Below, in pieces: positions 1 through 8,294 of a DNA stretch of 43,560 bases. Below the pieces are notes generated by a model. It searched no databases and was not told the origin of the DNA. It saw only the letters and a program-made list of their open reading frames with translations. Positions within the stretch are counted from its first letter, which is position 1, and each line of letters begins with the position of its first letter. The translations under genes and the position numbers were made by a program. This stretch comes from Myxococcales bacterium (GTDB lineage: Bacteria; Myxococcota_A; Polyangia; Palsa-1104), in NCBI GenBank assembly GCA_003170275.1, contig PNAM01000055.1, positions 169,911 to 213,470 of the forward strand, given 5' to 3'.

Positions 1-668
<668 letters not shown>

Positions 669-669
<1 letters not shown>

Positions 670-1100
670 TGCAGGTCGAGGTCGTCACGCCGGCGGGAAT
701 CGCCGCTTCGGCCGAGTGCGACGAGGTCACCGCGCCAGGCGTGCGCGGCGAGTTCGGCGTGCTGCCCGGCCACACGCCGTTCATCACCGCGCTCAAGCCC
801 GGCGTGCTGGTCTGGAAGTCGAAGTCGGGCTCAGGAGAAAAAAAGGGCGGGGTGCTGGCCATAGGCTCGGGGTTCGCCGAGATCTCGGGTAAGGACAAGA
901 TCGTGGTGCTCACGCAACACGCCGCCACGCTCGAGCAGATCGATCCCACCGCCGCGCAGAAGGACCTCGACGAGGCGGAACGCCTGCTCAAAGAGTGGAA
1001 GACGCCCGAAGCCGGCGCCGCCGGACCCTCGCGCGAAGATCTCGAAGCGCGTCGCGCGTGGGCCCAGGCCCGCCTCGACGCCCGCAACACCAAGGCGTAG
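669..1100 (+). CDS. atpC: F1 ATP synthase subunit epsilon
   Basis: Epsilon is the small rotor subunit that couples the c ring to gamma and can inhibit ATP hydrolysis. The product has 143 residues, the usual size. The N-terminal beta-sandwich is recognisable (MQVEVVTPAG, then GVRGEFGVLPGHTPFITAL), and the C-terminal half is helical and charged, ending LDEAERLLKEW then an Ala/Gly-rich insert before the last helix (EARRAWAQARLDAR). The start ATG overlaps the atpD stop by one base. The following membrane-protein gene probably starts inside the 3' end of this gene. Confidence 0.95.
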
Positions 1101-2470
1101 CCACGCGCCGCTACCGCGGTCCCCTCCTCGAGCTGGCCGTCGCTGCGGCGGTGCTCGTGCTGTGCGCCTGGCTGGGCACGGTGACCGGCTGGAAGGGCCG
1201 GCCCAAGACCGCCATCTCCACGCAGATCTGGCCGTTCTACCTCGACACGTGGTTTCCCAAGCCGGTCTGGACCTGGCGCGCGCTGCTGCCGCTCGCCGCG
1301 CTCGGTCCGCTGCTCTACGCGCTCCGGCGCTGGCTGCGCGCGGCGACGCTGGTCAACCTGCTGCTGCTCGCGACCGCCGCGTATGCGGTGCACTTCACCT
1401 GCGGGATCGTGCGGCACGGGTTCGACCTCGGGCTGCAGTTCACGTTCATCCGCGCGCAGGAGTATTGGAACGACATTTACCGGGTGAACGCCGGCTTCCT
1501 CGCGCGCTTTCCCGAAGTCGGCGGCCCGCTGTCGCAGCACGGCGCGACCCATCCGCCCGGGCTGATCCTCCTGCTCGCGGGCGTGAACGCGCTCGGCGCG
1601 CACAGCCGCGCGGCTGCCGAGATCGTGTGCTCGCTGGCCGCGCCGCTCACCGCGCTGCCTCTGTACGGCGCCGCACGCCGCCTGGCGTCCGGCGGCGAAG
1701 GCGAGGAGACCGCGCGCTGGACGGTGCCGCTGTTCCTGCTGGCGTGCTCGGTGACCGCGTTCGCGATCCTGGCGATGGATCTGGTGATCATGTTGCTGGC
1801 CGCGACCGCGCTCTATGGCCTGGCGCGCGCGCTCGACGGCGAGCGCCTCGGCGGCGCGCTGTGGGGCCTCGCGCTCGGCTGCGCCTCGTTGTGCAACTTC
1901 CTCGCGCTCACGCTCGCGCTCAGCCACGGCGTCTTGATCCTGGCGCGTCTGCCCACGCTGGATCGCCGTCGCTGGCTCGCGCTCGCGGCCGGCCCGTTCG
2001 CCTTCCTGCTCTTCTACGCGCTCCTGGTCTTCGGCTTCGGCTATCGCCCGTTCCACGTGCTCGACGCGAGCTGGCAGCAGCTGCTGCGCTCGGACGACGT
2101 GCAGCGCAACCGGCTGGTCTCGCTGCTCGGCAGCCCGATCGCGTTTCTCGGCGCGCTGGGCCTGCCGCTGATGGGCCTGGCCGCGCGCGCGATCGGCGGC
2201 GCCTTCGTGCGGCTCGCGCGCCGGCAAGATCTGCAGACCGTCGCGCTGGTGCTCGCCGCCGTGCTGCCGCCGGCCGTCTCGATCGCGCTCGGCAAGCCGC
2301 GCGGCGAGGTCGAGCACGTGTACCTGCTGTTCGTCCCGTTGCTGGTGCTCGCGGCCGTCTCCGCCGCGCGGCGCTGGTACCCGCGCCCACCTGCGTGGAT
2401 CTCGTTTGCCGTCGCTGCGCTGGTCGTTCAATCGACCGCGATCGAGGTCCTGTGCAACACGTTCTGGTGA
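1058..2470 (+). CDS. Multi-pass membrane protein, GT-C glycosyltransferase-like
   Basis: About 470 residues with roughly ten hydrophobic segments beginning near residue 25 (LLELAVAAAVLVLCAWLG). A lumenal-type loop carries QHGATHPPG, with His-Pro-Pro-Gly at residues 165-168; HPP motifs after the first loops are common in GT-C fold glycosyltransferases that use polyprenyl-phosphate sugars, so that is the most likely family. I do not see the acidic DxE/DxD motif clearly enough to be certain. The start is uncertain: GTG at 1058 is the best in-frame choice downstream of an unlikely Arg-rich extension and overlaps atpC by 43 bases; no good Shine-Dalgarno is visible. It could also be a sugar or lipid transport-related membrane protein. 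Confidence 0.6.
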   Translation: MGPGPPRRPQHQGVATRRYRGPLLELAVAAAVLVLCAWLGTVTGWKGRPKTAISTQIWPFYLDTWFPKPVWTWRALLPLAALGPLLYALRRWLRAATLVNLLLLATAAYAVHFTCGIVRHGFDLGLQFTFIRAQEYWNDIYRVNAGFLARFPEVGGPLSQHGATHPPGLILLLAGVNALGAHSRAAAEIVCSLAAPLTALPLYGAARRLASGGEGEETARWTVPLFLLACSVTAFAILAMDLVIMLLAATALYGLARALDGERLGGALWGLALGCASLCNFLALTLALSHGVLILARLPTLDRRRWLALAAGPFAFLLFYALLVFGFGYRPFHVLDASWQQLLRSDDVQRNRLVSLLGSPIAFLGALGLPLMGLAARAIGGAFVRLARRQDLQTVALVLAAVLPPAVSIALGKPRGEVEHVYLLFVPLLVLAAVSAARRWYPRPPAWISFAVAALVVQSTAIEVLCNTFW

Positions 2471-2525
2471 GCCCCTCCGTGCGCCGCAAGTGTCGGATAG
2501 TTGCGCACACCCCACGACAACTGGC

Positions 2526-2924
2526 ATGATTAGGCTCGTGCGCTTGCTTGCGTTCGGGTTCCTGCTCGTCGTCGCGGCCTCGACCGGCTGCGCCGGCGGC
2601 TACGATCGCCCCAAGGTGCGCCAGCTCCCGGCCGGCATCCAGTTCGGCGGCACGTGGGATTCCACGTGGGGAAAGATGGCGCTCTCGCAGGAAGGCAAGC
2701 ACGTTCACGGGACCTTCACCGGCTACCGCGAAGGCGGCGTGTCCGGCGATCTCGACGGCGACGTGTTCCGCTTCGTCTGGGATCAGCGCGCGCCGCGCTC
2801 GCACGGCCACGGCTATCTGCAAATCACGCCCGACGGCACGCACCTCGAAGGCCGCTGGGGCTACATGAGCGAAGACGCCGACGGTGGCCGCTGGGCCGCC
2901 GATCGCGAGACCGAAGCCTACTGA
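2526..2924 (+). CDS. Small predicted lipoprotein, function unknown
   Basis: The product has 132 residues. The N-terminus is a lipoprotein signal peptide: basic MIRLVR, a hydrophobic stretch, then ASTGC as the lipobox with Cys near residue 22. The mature part is rich in Gly, Asp and aromatic residues, with short strands alternating with turns (GTFTGYREGGVSGDLDGDVFRFVWD, split here as GTFTGYREGG then DLDGDVFRF), which looks like a small beta-barrel or beta-sandwich, as in lipocalin-like or DUF-type outer-membrane-attached lipoproteins. No catalytic motif is seen. It has no visible Shine-Dalgarno before the ATG. It converges with the PRPP synthetase gene, leaving only ten bases between stops. 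Confidence 0.75.
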   Translation: MIRLVRLLAFGFLLVVAASTGCAGGYDRPKVRQLPAGIQFGGTWDSTWGKMALSQEGKHVHGTFTGYREGGVSGDLDGDVFRFVWDQRAPRSHGHGYLQITPDGTHLEGRWGYMSEDADGGRWAADRETEAY

Positions 2925-2934
2925 TCCCCCGAGG

Positions 2935-3894
2935 CTAAAACAGCTCGGAGACCGATCGCCCGTCGTGGATGCGCGTGATCGCCTCGGCGATCAGCGGCGC
3001 CACCGACAGCACCTCGATCTTCGGCGAGCGCTTGTCGTCGGGGATCGGGATGGTGTTGGTGACCAGCAGTCGCTCGAGCTTCGACGCGGCCAGGCGCTCG
3101 TAGGCGCGCCCCGAGAGGACCGGGTGCACCACCGCGGCGGAGACCGAGCGCGCACCCGACGCGAGCAAGAAGTCGGTGGCGTGGAAGATCGTCCCGCCGG
3201 TAGCGATCTCGTCGTCGACGAGCAGGCAGTGCTTGCCCTTGACCTCGCCGATCACCGCGCGCACCTGCGCGTTGTCGTCGTCGCCGGTGCGCCGCTTGTC
3301 GATGATCGCCAGCGGCAGATCGAGCTTCTTGGCGAAGCGCCCCGCGTCCTTGGCCTCTCCCACGTCGGCAGCCACCACCACCGTATCCTCGACGCCGCGC
3401 TGCTTGAGCTGCTGGCACAACACCGACACCGCGGTGAGCTGATCGGTCGGCACGGAGAAGAAGCCCTGGATCTGCGGCGCGTGCAGATCGATGGTCATCA
3501 CCCGATCGGCGCCCGCCGCCTCCACCAGATCGGCCATCAGCCGCGCGCTGATCGAGATGCGCGGCTCGTCCTTCTTGTCGCTGCGCGAGTAGAAGAAGTA
3601 CGGAATGATCGCGGTCACGCGCCGCGCCGAGGCGTGCTTGAGCGCATCGAGCAGGATCAACAGCTCGACGATGTTCTCCGACAACGGCGGCGCCGAGGTC
3701 TGCACCACGAACACGTCGTGCTCGCGCACGTTCTCCTCGATCTTCACCTTCAGGTTCTGGTTCGAGAAGCGCACCGAGGTGAGCTTGCCGAGCGGGATCT
3801 TCAGGCAATCGCAGATCTCGCGGGCGAGCGTCGGATGCGAGGAGCCGGAGAACACCTTCAGCCCGTCTGTCTTGGTGTCCGTCGTCGGCGGCAT
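2935..3894 (-). CDS. prs: Ribose-phosphate pyrophosphokinase (PRPP synthetase), divergent
   Basis: It should transfer pyrophosphate from ATP to ribose 5-phosphate, making PRPP for nucleotide, His and Trp synthesis. The 319 residues cover the two Rossmann-like domains. Recognisable are IPYFFYSRSDKKDEPR (residues 97-112), DLHAPQIQGFF (136-146), IIDKRR (197-202) and the PRPP loop VDDEIATGGT (226-235). Several ligand positions differ from the usual sequence: FSNQN (43-47) replaces FADGE or FSNQE, SRSDKK replaces ARQDKK, and DVGEAK replaces DAGGAK. Length and the intact PRPP loop argue for a working enzyme. The start is ATG at 3894; it is divergent from the small gene starting at 3917 with only 22 bases between start codons. 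Confidence 0.88.
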   Translation of the reverse strand: MPPTTDTKTDGLKVFSGSSHPTLAREICDCLKIPLGKLTSVRFSNQNLKVKIEENVREHDVFVVQTSAPPLSENIVELLILLDALKHASARRVTAIIPYFFYSRSDKKDEPRISISARLMADLVEAAGADRVMTIDLHAPQIQGFFSVPTDQLTAVSVLCQQLKQRGVEDTVVVAADVGEAKDAGRFAKKLDLPLAIIDKRRTGDDDNAQVRAVIGEVKGKHCLLVDDEIATGGTIFHATDFLLASGARSVSAAVVHPVLSGRAYERLAASKLERLLVTNTIPIPDDKRSPKIEVLSVAPLIAEAITRIHDGRSVSELF

Positions 3895-3901
3895 CGCCTC
3901 G

Positions 3902-3910
3902 TGGTATCAT
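3902..3910 (+). promoter_or_regulatory. Extended -10 element, six bases before the GTG at 3917
   Basis: TGGTATCAT is an extended -10 (TGn followed by TATCAT at 3905-3910). The spacer to the GTG start codon is exactly six bases, so transcription would begin at or next to the start codon and the mRNA would be leaderless. No good -35 is visible, as is usual with extended -10 promoters. It sits in the 22-base gap to the divergent prs gene. The call is an inference from sequence only. Confidence 0.5.
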
Positions 3911-3916
3911 TAGAGG

Positions 3917-4222
3917 GTGAGCGACGTCTATGCCATCGTGCGCTGGATCCGGGAGAACCGCTTCTCCCGCAACCAGCACTTCGACGAGCACGCGACCGCC
4001 GCCGGGGTGGCCGCGCGACGGCTGCACCGCTTCTTGCGCGCGATCGAGCGTGACGTGATGGCGGCGTCCCTGGTGCAGGTGCGCCGATCGGACGGAGGCT
4101 TCTCGGTATCGATGGAGTTTCCAGAAGTGCGGCTGACCCGCGTGGTCTCGCTCACCACCGAGGAACACGCGTTGCTCGTCGAGGACCCCCGAATCGCAGC
4201 AAGACTTTCACCCGACGACTAG
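3917..4222 (+). CDS. Small conserved-looking protein, function unknown
   Basis: The product has 101 residues, charged and predicted helical in the first half (VRWIRENRFSRNQHFDEH, then ARRLHRFLRAIERDV) with short strands in the second half. I do not recognise the family. There is no signal peptide or membrane segment. The GTG start lies six bases after a TATCAT hexamer and lacks a Shine-Dalgarno, which suggests a leaderless message. It is divergent from prs, and its stop codon overlaps the stop of the convergent gene at 4219-4425, the two sharing the tetramer CTAG. Confidence 0.65.
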   Translation: MSDVYAIVRWIRENRFSRNQHFDEHATAAGVAARRLHRFLRAIERDVMAASLVQVRRSDGGFSVSMEFPEVRLTRVVSLTTEEHALLVEDPRIAARLSPDD

Positions 4223-4425
4223 CGGGCGGCGGCCGCCTGCTCGGGGTGGCGGTAGAACAGCGTGATCGTGAGGCAGTGAAACTCGCGGTCCGAGCTCTGC
4301 GTCACGATCTTGTCGGTGACGTGCACACCCGGGTTGGCCTTGATCCAGCGGGTGACATTCTCCCCCAGCTCCTCCCGCTCGCGCGCCTTCGTCGCTGAGA
4401 ACACCTTCACACCCGTGAATGCCAT
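4219..4425 (-). CDS. Small protein (68 residues), function unknown
   Basis: I take ATG at 4425 because a strong Shine-Dalgarno (GGAGGAG, ending eight bases upstream) decides it; an upstream in-frame extension to 4482 has no such site. The product begins MAFTGVKVFSATKARERE and contains GENVTRWIKANPG, VTDKIVTQSSDREFHC and TITLFYRH, a mixed alpha/beta pattern typical of small cytosolic proteins. I do not recognise the family. Its stop overlaps that of the convergent gene ending at 4222. Confidence 0.7.
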   Translation of the reverse strand: MAFTGVKVFSATKAREREELGENVTRWIKANPGVHVTDKIVTQSSDREFHCLTITLFYRHPEQAAAAR

Positions 4426-4677
4426 CAACCGCTCTCCTCCGTGGTGAGACGCAGTGGTATCGCTTGCAGAACTAACGCCCATCGTAAGTACAAGCCTAGC
4501 ATAAAATTACAAGTACAGCAAAATTTTAACAGTTCGATTCTCCTCGTCCCAATCCTCTAGAGAACCGGCCGGATCGTGTTGAGCAGGCCGGCACTTGACT
4601 CGCTCGGGTGAGCAGGTAAGATGCGCCATTCTTGTGCCTTCGCGGCCTGAAGGCGCCCTTTCGGAGGGTAGCGTCGA
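4426..4677. other. Longest intergenic stretch, AT-rich core with a palindrome
   Basis: This 252-base gap between divergent genes is the longest in the window and has a core at about 4480-4560 that is much richer in A and T than its surroundings. It contains the perfect octamer palindrome AAAATTTT (4520-4527) and two copies of the word AAGTACA (4486-4492 and 4511-4517). A plus-strand promoter is annotated separately at 4595-4622. No gene, tRNA or terminator is convincing here; the minus-strand leader of the 68-residue protein also lies in it. Confidence 0.5.
4595..4622 (+). promoter_or_regulatory. Sigma70-type promoter for the Cys-rich lipoprotein gene
   Basis: TTGACT (4595-4600), a 16-base spacer and TAAGAT (4617-4622) match the vegetative promoter consensus well. 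The expected start of transcription is near 4629, giving a leader of about 50 bases that contains the Shine-Dalgarno GGAGGG upstream of ATG 4678. This is a conventional promoter and leader, unlike the leaderless-type sites elsewhere in the window. Confidence 0.6.
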
Positions 4678-5151
4678 ATGAGAGCCTTGCTGCTTTGCAC
4701 GCTGGTGGCCGGAGTCGTCGGGGCTGGATTCCTGGCCTGTAACCCCAACTCGATTGGCCGCCCGTGCGTCAATCCCGAGGGCTCCGCGGTGCAGGGCACT
4801 CAGGTGAGCTCGCCGGCGCTGGAGTGCCCGTCCCGCTTGTGCTTGATCCAACCAGGTCAACTCGGATCGGACACCGACGGCGGATCACGCGCGACCTGCA
4901 CCGCGGAGTGCCAGAGCAACGGCGACTGCGACCCGGAGACCAACAAGTTCTGCAAGGCCGGCTTCGCCTGCGCGATCGCCAGCACCGCCGGTCCGTTCTG
5001 CTGCCGCAAGCTGTGCGTGTGCCGCGACGACCTGGTGCCCGGCGTCAACCTCGATCCGATCGACGGCGGGGTTCAGATCCCGCACTCCTGCGACCCGCTG
5101 ACCTACTCGGCCGGCCAGGTTCCGCAGTGCCCGAACGTCAAAGTAAAATAA
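4678..5151 (+). CDS. Cys-rich predicted lipoprotein, function unknown
   Basis: The product has 157 residues with a lipoprotein signal peptide (MRALLLCTLVAGVVGAG, lipobox FLAC, Cys 21). The mature part has about seventeen cysteines, many in pairs such as FCCRKLCVC, and segments CQSNGDCDPETNKFC and GFACAI that resemble the repeated Cys modules of myxobacterial surface lipoproteins. These are probably disulfide-bonded outside the inner membrane. No enzyme motif is seen. A good Shine-Dalgarno (GGAGGG) precedes ATG 4678, and a sigma70-like promoter lies at 4595-4622. It converges with yraN with one base between stops. It is related in style, but not clearly in sequence, to the pair at 10395-11704. 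Confidence 0.75.
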   Translation: MRALLLCTLVAGVVGAGFLACNPNSIGRPCVNPEGSAVQGTQVSSPALECPSRLCLIQPGQLGSDTDGGSRATCTAECQSNGDCDPETNKFCKAGFACAIASTAGPFCCRKLCVCRDDLVPGVNLDPIDGGVQIPHSCDPLTYSAGQVPQCPNVKVK

Positions 5152-5152
5152 C

Positions 5153-5494
5153 CTAGGTCTGAAACGCGTCGGGGTAGTGCCGGATGGTCTCGCCTTCGAC
5201 GGCGACGACATCGAAGCGGCACGGCCGGTCGACGATCTTGCGCACCATCAGGTAGTGGCGTGCGGCGTGGATCAGGCGGCGCTGCTTGACCGTGCCGACC
5301 GTCTCCTCGGGCGCGCCGTGGCGATTTCCCCGACGGGCGCGCACCTCCACGAACACCAGGGTGCCGTGGTCGTCGCAGACCAGATCGATCTCGCCACCCT
5401 TGCAGGTGTAGTTCGATTCGAGGACGCGTAGGCCTTGATGGGAGAGAAAGTCGGCGGCGAGCCGTTCGAAGCTCGCGCCGACCGCGCGGGACAT
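5153..5494 (-). CDS. yraN: YraN/UPF0102 family endonuclease-like protein
   Basis: The 113 residues match the small UPF0102 family, which has a Holliday-junction-resolvase-like fold. The expected core is visible: GASFERLAADFL near residues 6-17, GGEIDLVCDD at about 33-42 and LVFVEVRAR at about 46-54, that is, the D...ExK-type metal site with Arg at the usual Lys position. The cellular role of the family is not firmly known. The ATG at 5494 overlaps the stop of rplS by one base, and the gene closes the rpsP-to-rplS operon, its common location. Confidence 0.9.
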   Translation of the reverse strand: MSRAVGASFERLAADFLSHQGLRVLESNYTCKGGEIDLVCDDHGTLVFVEVRARRGNRHGAPEETVGTVKQRRLIHAARHYLMVRKIVDRPCRFDVVAVEGETIRHYPDAFQT

Positions 5495-5907
5495 TACTCG
5501 GGCGGGAGCTGATCCGAGGCGACCGTCGGGGCGATGATCGCCGCCGAGATGCCGGCCTTCTCCTTGATGCGGGCGGCCTTGCCGGCCAGATCGCGGAGGT
5601 AGTACAGGCGGGCGCGACGGACGCGGCCGCGGGCGATCACTTCCACCTTCTCGATGCGCGGGGTGTGGAGCGGAAACACGCGCTCGACGCCCACGCCGTA
5701 GCTGACCTTGCGGACCGTGAACGACGCGCGCATTCCGGCCTTGGTCTTCTTGATGACCACGCCCTCGAACGCCTGCACGCGCTCCTTTTCGCCTTCGCGA
5801 ATCAGCACGTTCACCTTCACCGTGTCGCCCACCTTGAAATCCGGCAGCGCGGTCTTGCGGTGCTGCTTTGCTTCGATCTTGGCCAGAATCGGAGTGACGT
5901 CGCTCAT
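5494..5907 (-). CDS. rplS: Ribosomal protein L19
   Basis: L19 sits at the 30S-50S interface. The 137 residues contain the characteristic [20 protein letters not shown] (residues 24-43), [12 protein letters not shown] and the motif [21 protein letters not shown], followed by [20 protein letters not shown]. The C-terminus is about 15-20 residues longer than in E. coli, ending in an uncharged tail. A Shine-Dalgarno AGGAA lies shortly upstream of ATG 5907. It follows trmD and the RNA methyltransferase gene in the conserved rpsP-rimM-trmD-rplS order. Confidence 0.97.
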   Translation of the reverse strand: MSDVTPILAKIEAKQHRKTALPDFKVGDTVKVNVLIREGEKERVQAFEGVVIKKTKAGMRASFTVRKVSYGVGVERVFPLHTPRIEKVEVIARGRVRRARLYYLRDLAGKAARIKEKAGISAAIIAPTVASDQLPPE

Positions 5908-5941
5908 TTTTGATTCCTAACTTCCTGGGTTCAAAGGTGCG

Positions 5942-6511
5942 CTAGTCTTCACGATCACCATAGAGTCGGTCAAGGATAATCGCACACGCTGACCGGACGG
6001 ACAGGTGGTTGTAATCGCTGGGTCCGCCACGTCCGGTGATGGGGCGAAGGCGGTGCTGGCACAGGGCCAGGGCGTCTTCGGTGAGGCCCCAACCGGTCCC
6101 GAGGAGCAGCAGGACCGGGCCGGTGAGCGAGCGGACGAGCGCCTGGTAGCCGACCGCGCCGTCCCCTGCCTGGGCGGACGTGGCCACGAGCGTGGGCGGC
6201 TTGCCGGCGCGCCCGGCGACGTGCGCCGCGGCCTCGGCGATGTTCGCGACTACCGCCACGCGCTCGATTGCCATCCTGCGGAAATCGTTCATTTCCCCGC
6301 CCTCCGCCAGCCAGTGGCCGGCGATCCGCGAGGCCAGCTCGCGCTGCGCGGCGACCGGATGGACGATGAGGAATCCGGCGAGGTCGTAGGTGCGCGTGGC
6401 GCGCGCGATGTCGTGCAGGTCGAGGTTGGTGAGCGCGGTGGCCACCACCTTGTGGTTCTTGTCGTAGACCGGGTGGTGCACGAGCGCGACCCAGGTCTCG
6501 GCCGGCGTCAT
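5942..6511 (-). CDS. SAM-dependent SPOUT-type RNA methyltransferase (Methyltrn_RNA_4 family)
   Basis: The 189-residue protein belongs to a small family of predicted RNA methyltransferases found beside or fused to trmD in deltaproteobacteria. Visible markers are VHHPVYDKNHKVVATALTNLD near residues 11-31 (in two parts), ARATRTYDLAGFLIVHP, the cofactor-loop-like LLLLGTGWGL and GLTEDAL, and the C-terminal RPITGRGGPSDYNHLSVRSA. The substrate is unknown. ATG 6511 overlaps the trmD stop by four bases (ATGA), so the two are translationally coupled. Confidence 0.85.
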   Translation of the reverse strand: MTPAETWVALVHHPVYDKNHKVVATALTNLDLHDIARATRTYDLAGFLIVHPVAAQRELASRIAGHWLAEGGEMNDFRRMAIERVAVVANIAEAAAHVAGRAGKPPTLVATSAQAGDGAVGYQALVRSLTGPVLLLLGTGWGLTEDALALCQHRLRPITGRGGPSDYNHLSVRSACAIILDRLYGDRED

Positions 6512-7230
6512 GGCTCTTCGCCCGCGAGCAGCGCCCGGTCCTCGTCGCTGAGGGCCAGCCTGGCGAACAGATCGGGGCGACGATCGCGCGTGCGCGCCAA
6601 CGACTCGCGGCGGCGCCAGCGGCGGATGCGCTGGTGGTTGCCCGAGAGCAGCGCGGGCGGTACCGGCACGCCACGGAACTCGGGCGGGCGGGTGAAGTGC
6701 GGATATTCGAGCGCGCCGGCCTCGTGGCTCTCGTCGATCGGCGAGTCCGCGTTGCCGAGCACGCCGGGCAGGCGCCGCGCGACCGCGTCGATCACCACCA
6801 TCGCGGCCAGCTCCCCGCCGGTCACCACGAAGTCGCCGAGCGACAGCTCCTCGTCGACGAACGTCCGGACGCGATCGTCGAAGCCTTCGTAGCGGCCGCA
6901 CACCAGCAGCAGTCGCTCGTGCTGCGCCAGCCGATTCGCGACCGGCTGCGTGAACGGCGTGCCCGTCGGGCACAAGAGCACTTTGTGCGCCGCGCCGCGC
7001 GCCCGCTCGATGCCCTCGATCGCCGAGACCAACGGCTCGGGCCGCATCACCATGCCGGCGCCGCCGCCGTAGGGCGCGTCGTCGACCGAGCGGTGCTTGT
7101 CGGCGGTGAAGTCGCGCGGGTCGGTGAGGTGCACCGCGATCGCGCCCTTGCCGACCGCCTTGCCCAGCAAGCTCGCCGAGAGCACCGACGAGAACATCTC
7201 GGGAAAGATGGTGACGACCTCGAAGATCAC
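6508..7230 (-). CDS. trmD: tRNA (guanine-N1-)-methyltransferase
   Basis: TrmD methylates G37 of tRNAs reading CNN codons, preventing frameshifting. The 240 residues start with the typical IFEVVTIFPEMF and include PYGGGAGMVMRPEP, the knot segment LLLVCGRYEGFDDRV and SLGDFVVTGGELAAM, then GALEYPHFTRPPEFRG. The start is GTG at 7230, chosen because the protein there begins at the family N-terminus and because it overlaps the rimM stop in GTGA. The C-terminus ends with an Arg-rich region, RRWRRRESLARTRDRRPDL, of normal TrmD type. Confidence 0.96.
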   Translation of the reverse strand: MIFEVVTIFPEMFSSVLSASLLGKAVGKGAIAVHLTDPRDFTADKHRSVDDAPYGGGAGMVMRPEPLVSAIEGIERARGAAHKVLLCPTGTPFTQPVANRLAQHERLLLVCGRYEGFDDRVRTFVDEELSLGDFVVTGGELAAMVVIDAVARRLPGVLGNADSPIDESHEAGALEYPHFTRPPEFRGVPVPPALLSGNHQRIRRWRRRESLARTRDRRPDLFARLALSDEDRALLAGEEP

Positions 7231-7733
7231 GATTGATCCGAGTCGGCCTCGTCGAGGTTCACCAGCCCCTCGGGCGGATCGCAGACGATGCGCCGCTGCG
7301 CCACGTCGATCTCGGTGACGATCGCGTCGACCAGCGGCAGCATGAACTCGCGCGTCCCCTTGACCACCAGGATCTCGTGGCCGCCGCCGGGAAACGTCGA
7401 AGTGACCTCGCCGAGCCGCGCGCCGCCCGGATCGAACACCTGGCAGCCGATCAGATCCGCGACGTAGACCTCTTCGGCGGCGAGCGCCGGCAGCTTGTCG
7501 CGATCGATGTCGAACGTGTGGCCGCGCAGCGCCTCGGCGGCGTTGCGATCGACCACGCCCTCGAGCTGCACCAGGTACTCGCTCTTCTCCGCCTGCACGT
7601 GCAACAGGCGCAGCTCGCGCCCGTCGACGAACACGCGATCGAGCGTGGTGAGGACGTCGGAGTTGGCGCGCACGCGCAGCCATCCCTTGATCCCGTGGGC
7701 ACGGACGACAGTGCCGATCGACAACCGGTTCAT
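7227..7733 (-). CDS. rimM: Ribosome maturation factor RimM
   Basis: RimM assists maturation of the 30S head and binds S19. The 168 residues have the N-terminal RimM barrel (LSIGTVVRAHGIKGWLRVRA, then LDRVFVDG) and a C-terminal PRC-barrel part (LIGCQVFDPGGARLGEVTS, then FMLPLVDAIVTEIDVAQRRI). It is slightly shorter than typical but complete. It lies 13 bases after khpA and overlaps trmD by four bases. Confidence 0.95.
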   Translation of the reverse strand: MNRLSIGTVVRAHGIKGWLRVRANSDVLTTLDRVFVDGRELRLLHVQAEKSEYLVQLEGVVDRNAAEALRGHTFDIDRDKLPALAAEEVYVADLIGCQVFDPGGARLGEVTSTFPGGGHEILVVKGTREFMLPLVDAIVTEIDVAQRRIVCDPPEGLVNLDEADSDQS

Positions 7734-7746
7734 GAAACGGGGGACG

Positions 7747-7995
7747 CTACTCGACGATTTCGAGAGCGTAGCGCTGCTTGCGTTTGGTGGCGGCGGCCGA
7801 GAGAACGGCGCGCATGGCGCGGGCGGTGCGGCCCTGCTTTCCGATCACCTTGCCGAGATCGTCTTCGGCAACTGCGAGCTCGATCACGATCTCGCCGTCT
7901 TCGTCGAACTCCTGCACGTCGACGGACTCCGGCTTATCGACCAGCTGCTGGGCGATGAACTTGATGAGCTCGGTCATGGGCGAAGAAGAGCTCAT
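7747..7995 (-). CDS. khpA: KH-domain RNA-binding protein KhpA
   Basis: KhpA is a single KH-domain protein that binds RNA, often with KhpB. The core TELIKFIAQQLVDKPESV and the GxxG loop VIGKQGRTARAMR are clear. Two in-frame ATGs are possible: 7995 (MSSSSPMTEL, 82 residues) and 7977 (MTELIKF, 76 residues, closer to the family length). Neither has a good Shine-Dalgarno. The gene lies between rpsP and rimM, its usual place in the operon. Confidence 0.9.
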   Translation of the reverse strand: MSSSSPMTELIKFIAQQLVDKPESVDVQEFDEDGEIVIELAVAEDDLGKVIGKQGRTARAMRAVLSAAATKRKQRYALEIVE

Positions 7996-8003
7996 GGGGT
8001 TCG

Positions 8004-8267
8004 CTAGGCCTTGGCGGAGCCGGCCTGGGCCTTCTCGACGACGTCGAGCAGCTCCGAGACCGTGTCGGACGGCGTGGCGCCAACCGAGAGCCAATGCTTG
8101 ACGCGATCCATATCGAAGCGGATCTCGACCGGGTCACGGTTCGGATCATAGATCCCCACGTGCTCGATGAACTTCCCATCGCGGGGATTGCGCGAGTCGG
8201 TGACCACCACCCGGTAGAACGGGTTCTTCTTGGCCCCCACGCGCGACAGACGCAACTTCACGGACAT
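8004..8267 (-). CDS. rpsP: Ribosomal protein S16
   Basis: S16 is an early-binding 30S protein. The 87 residues start SVKLRLSRVGAKKNPFYRVV and include GKFIEHVGIYDPNRDP and VKHWLSVGATPSDTV, all diagnostic. A strong Shine-Dalgarno (GGAGGA) precedes ATG 8267, and a TTGACA-N17-TACCTT promoter lies just upstream. It is the first gene of the minus-strand operon running to yraN at 5153. Confidence 0.97.
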   Translation of the reverse strand: MSVKLRLSRVGAKKNPFYRVVVTDSRNPRDGKFIEHVGIYDPNRDPVEIRFDMDRVKHWLSVGATPSDTVSELLDVVEKAQAGSAKA

Positions 8268-8294
8268 CTCAGGAATCCTCCAAAAGGTGACGAA

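Noticed and set aside
4528..4560. A tRNA-like T-loop phrase, GTTCGATTCTCC, near the AT-rich island
   Set aside because: The five bases on either side of TTCGATT do not pair, and no acceptor, anticodon or D-arm can be found upstream, so it is not a tRNA or a convincing remnant.
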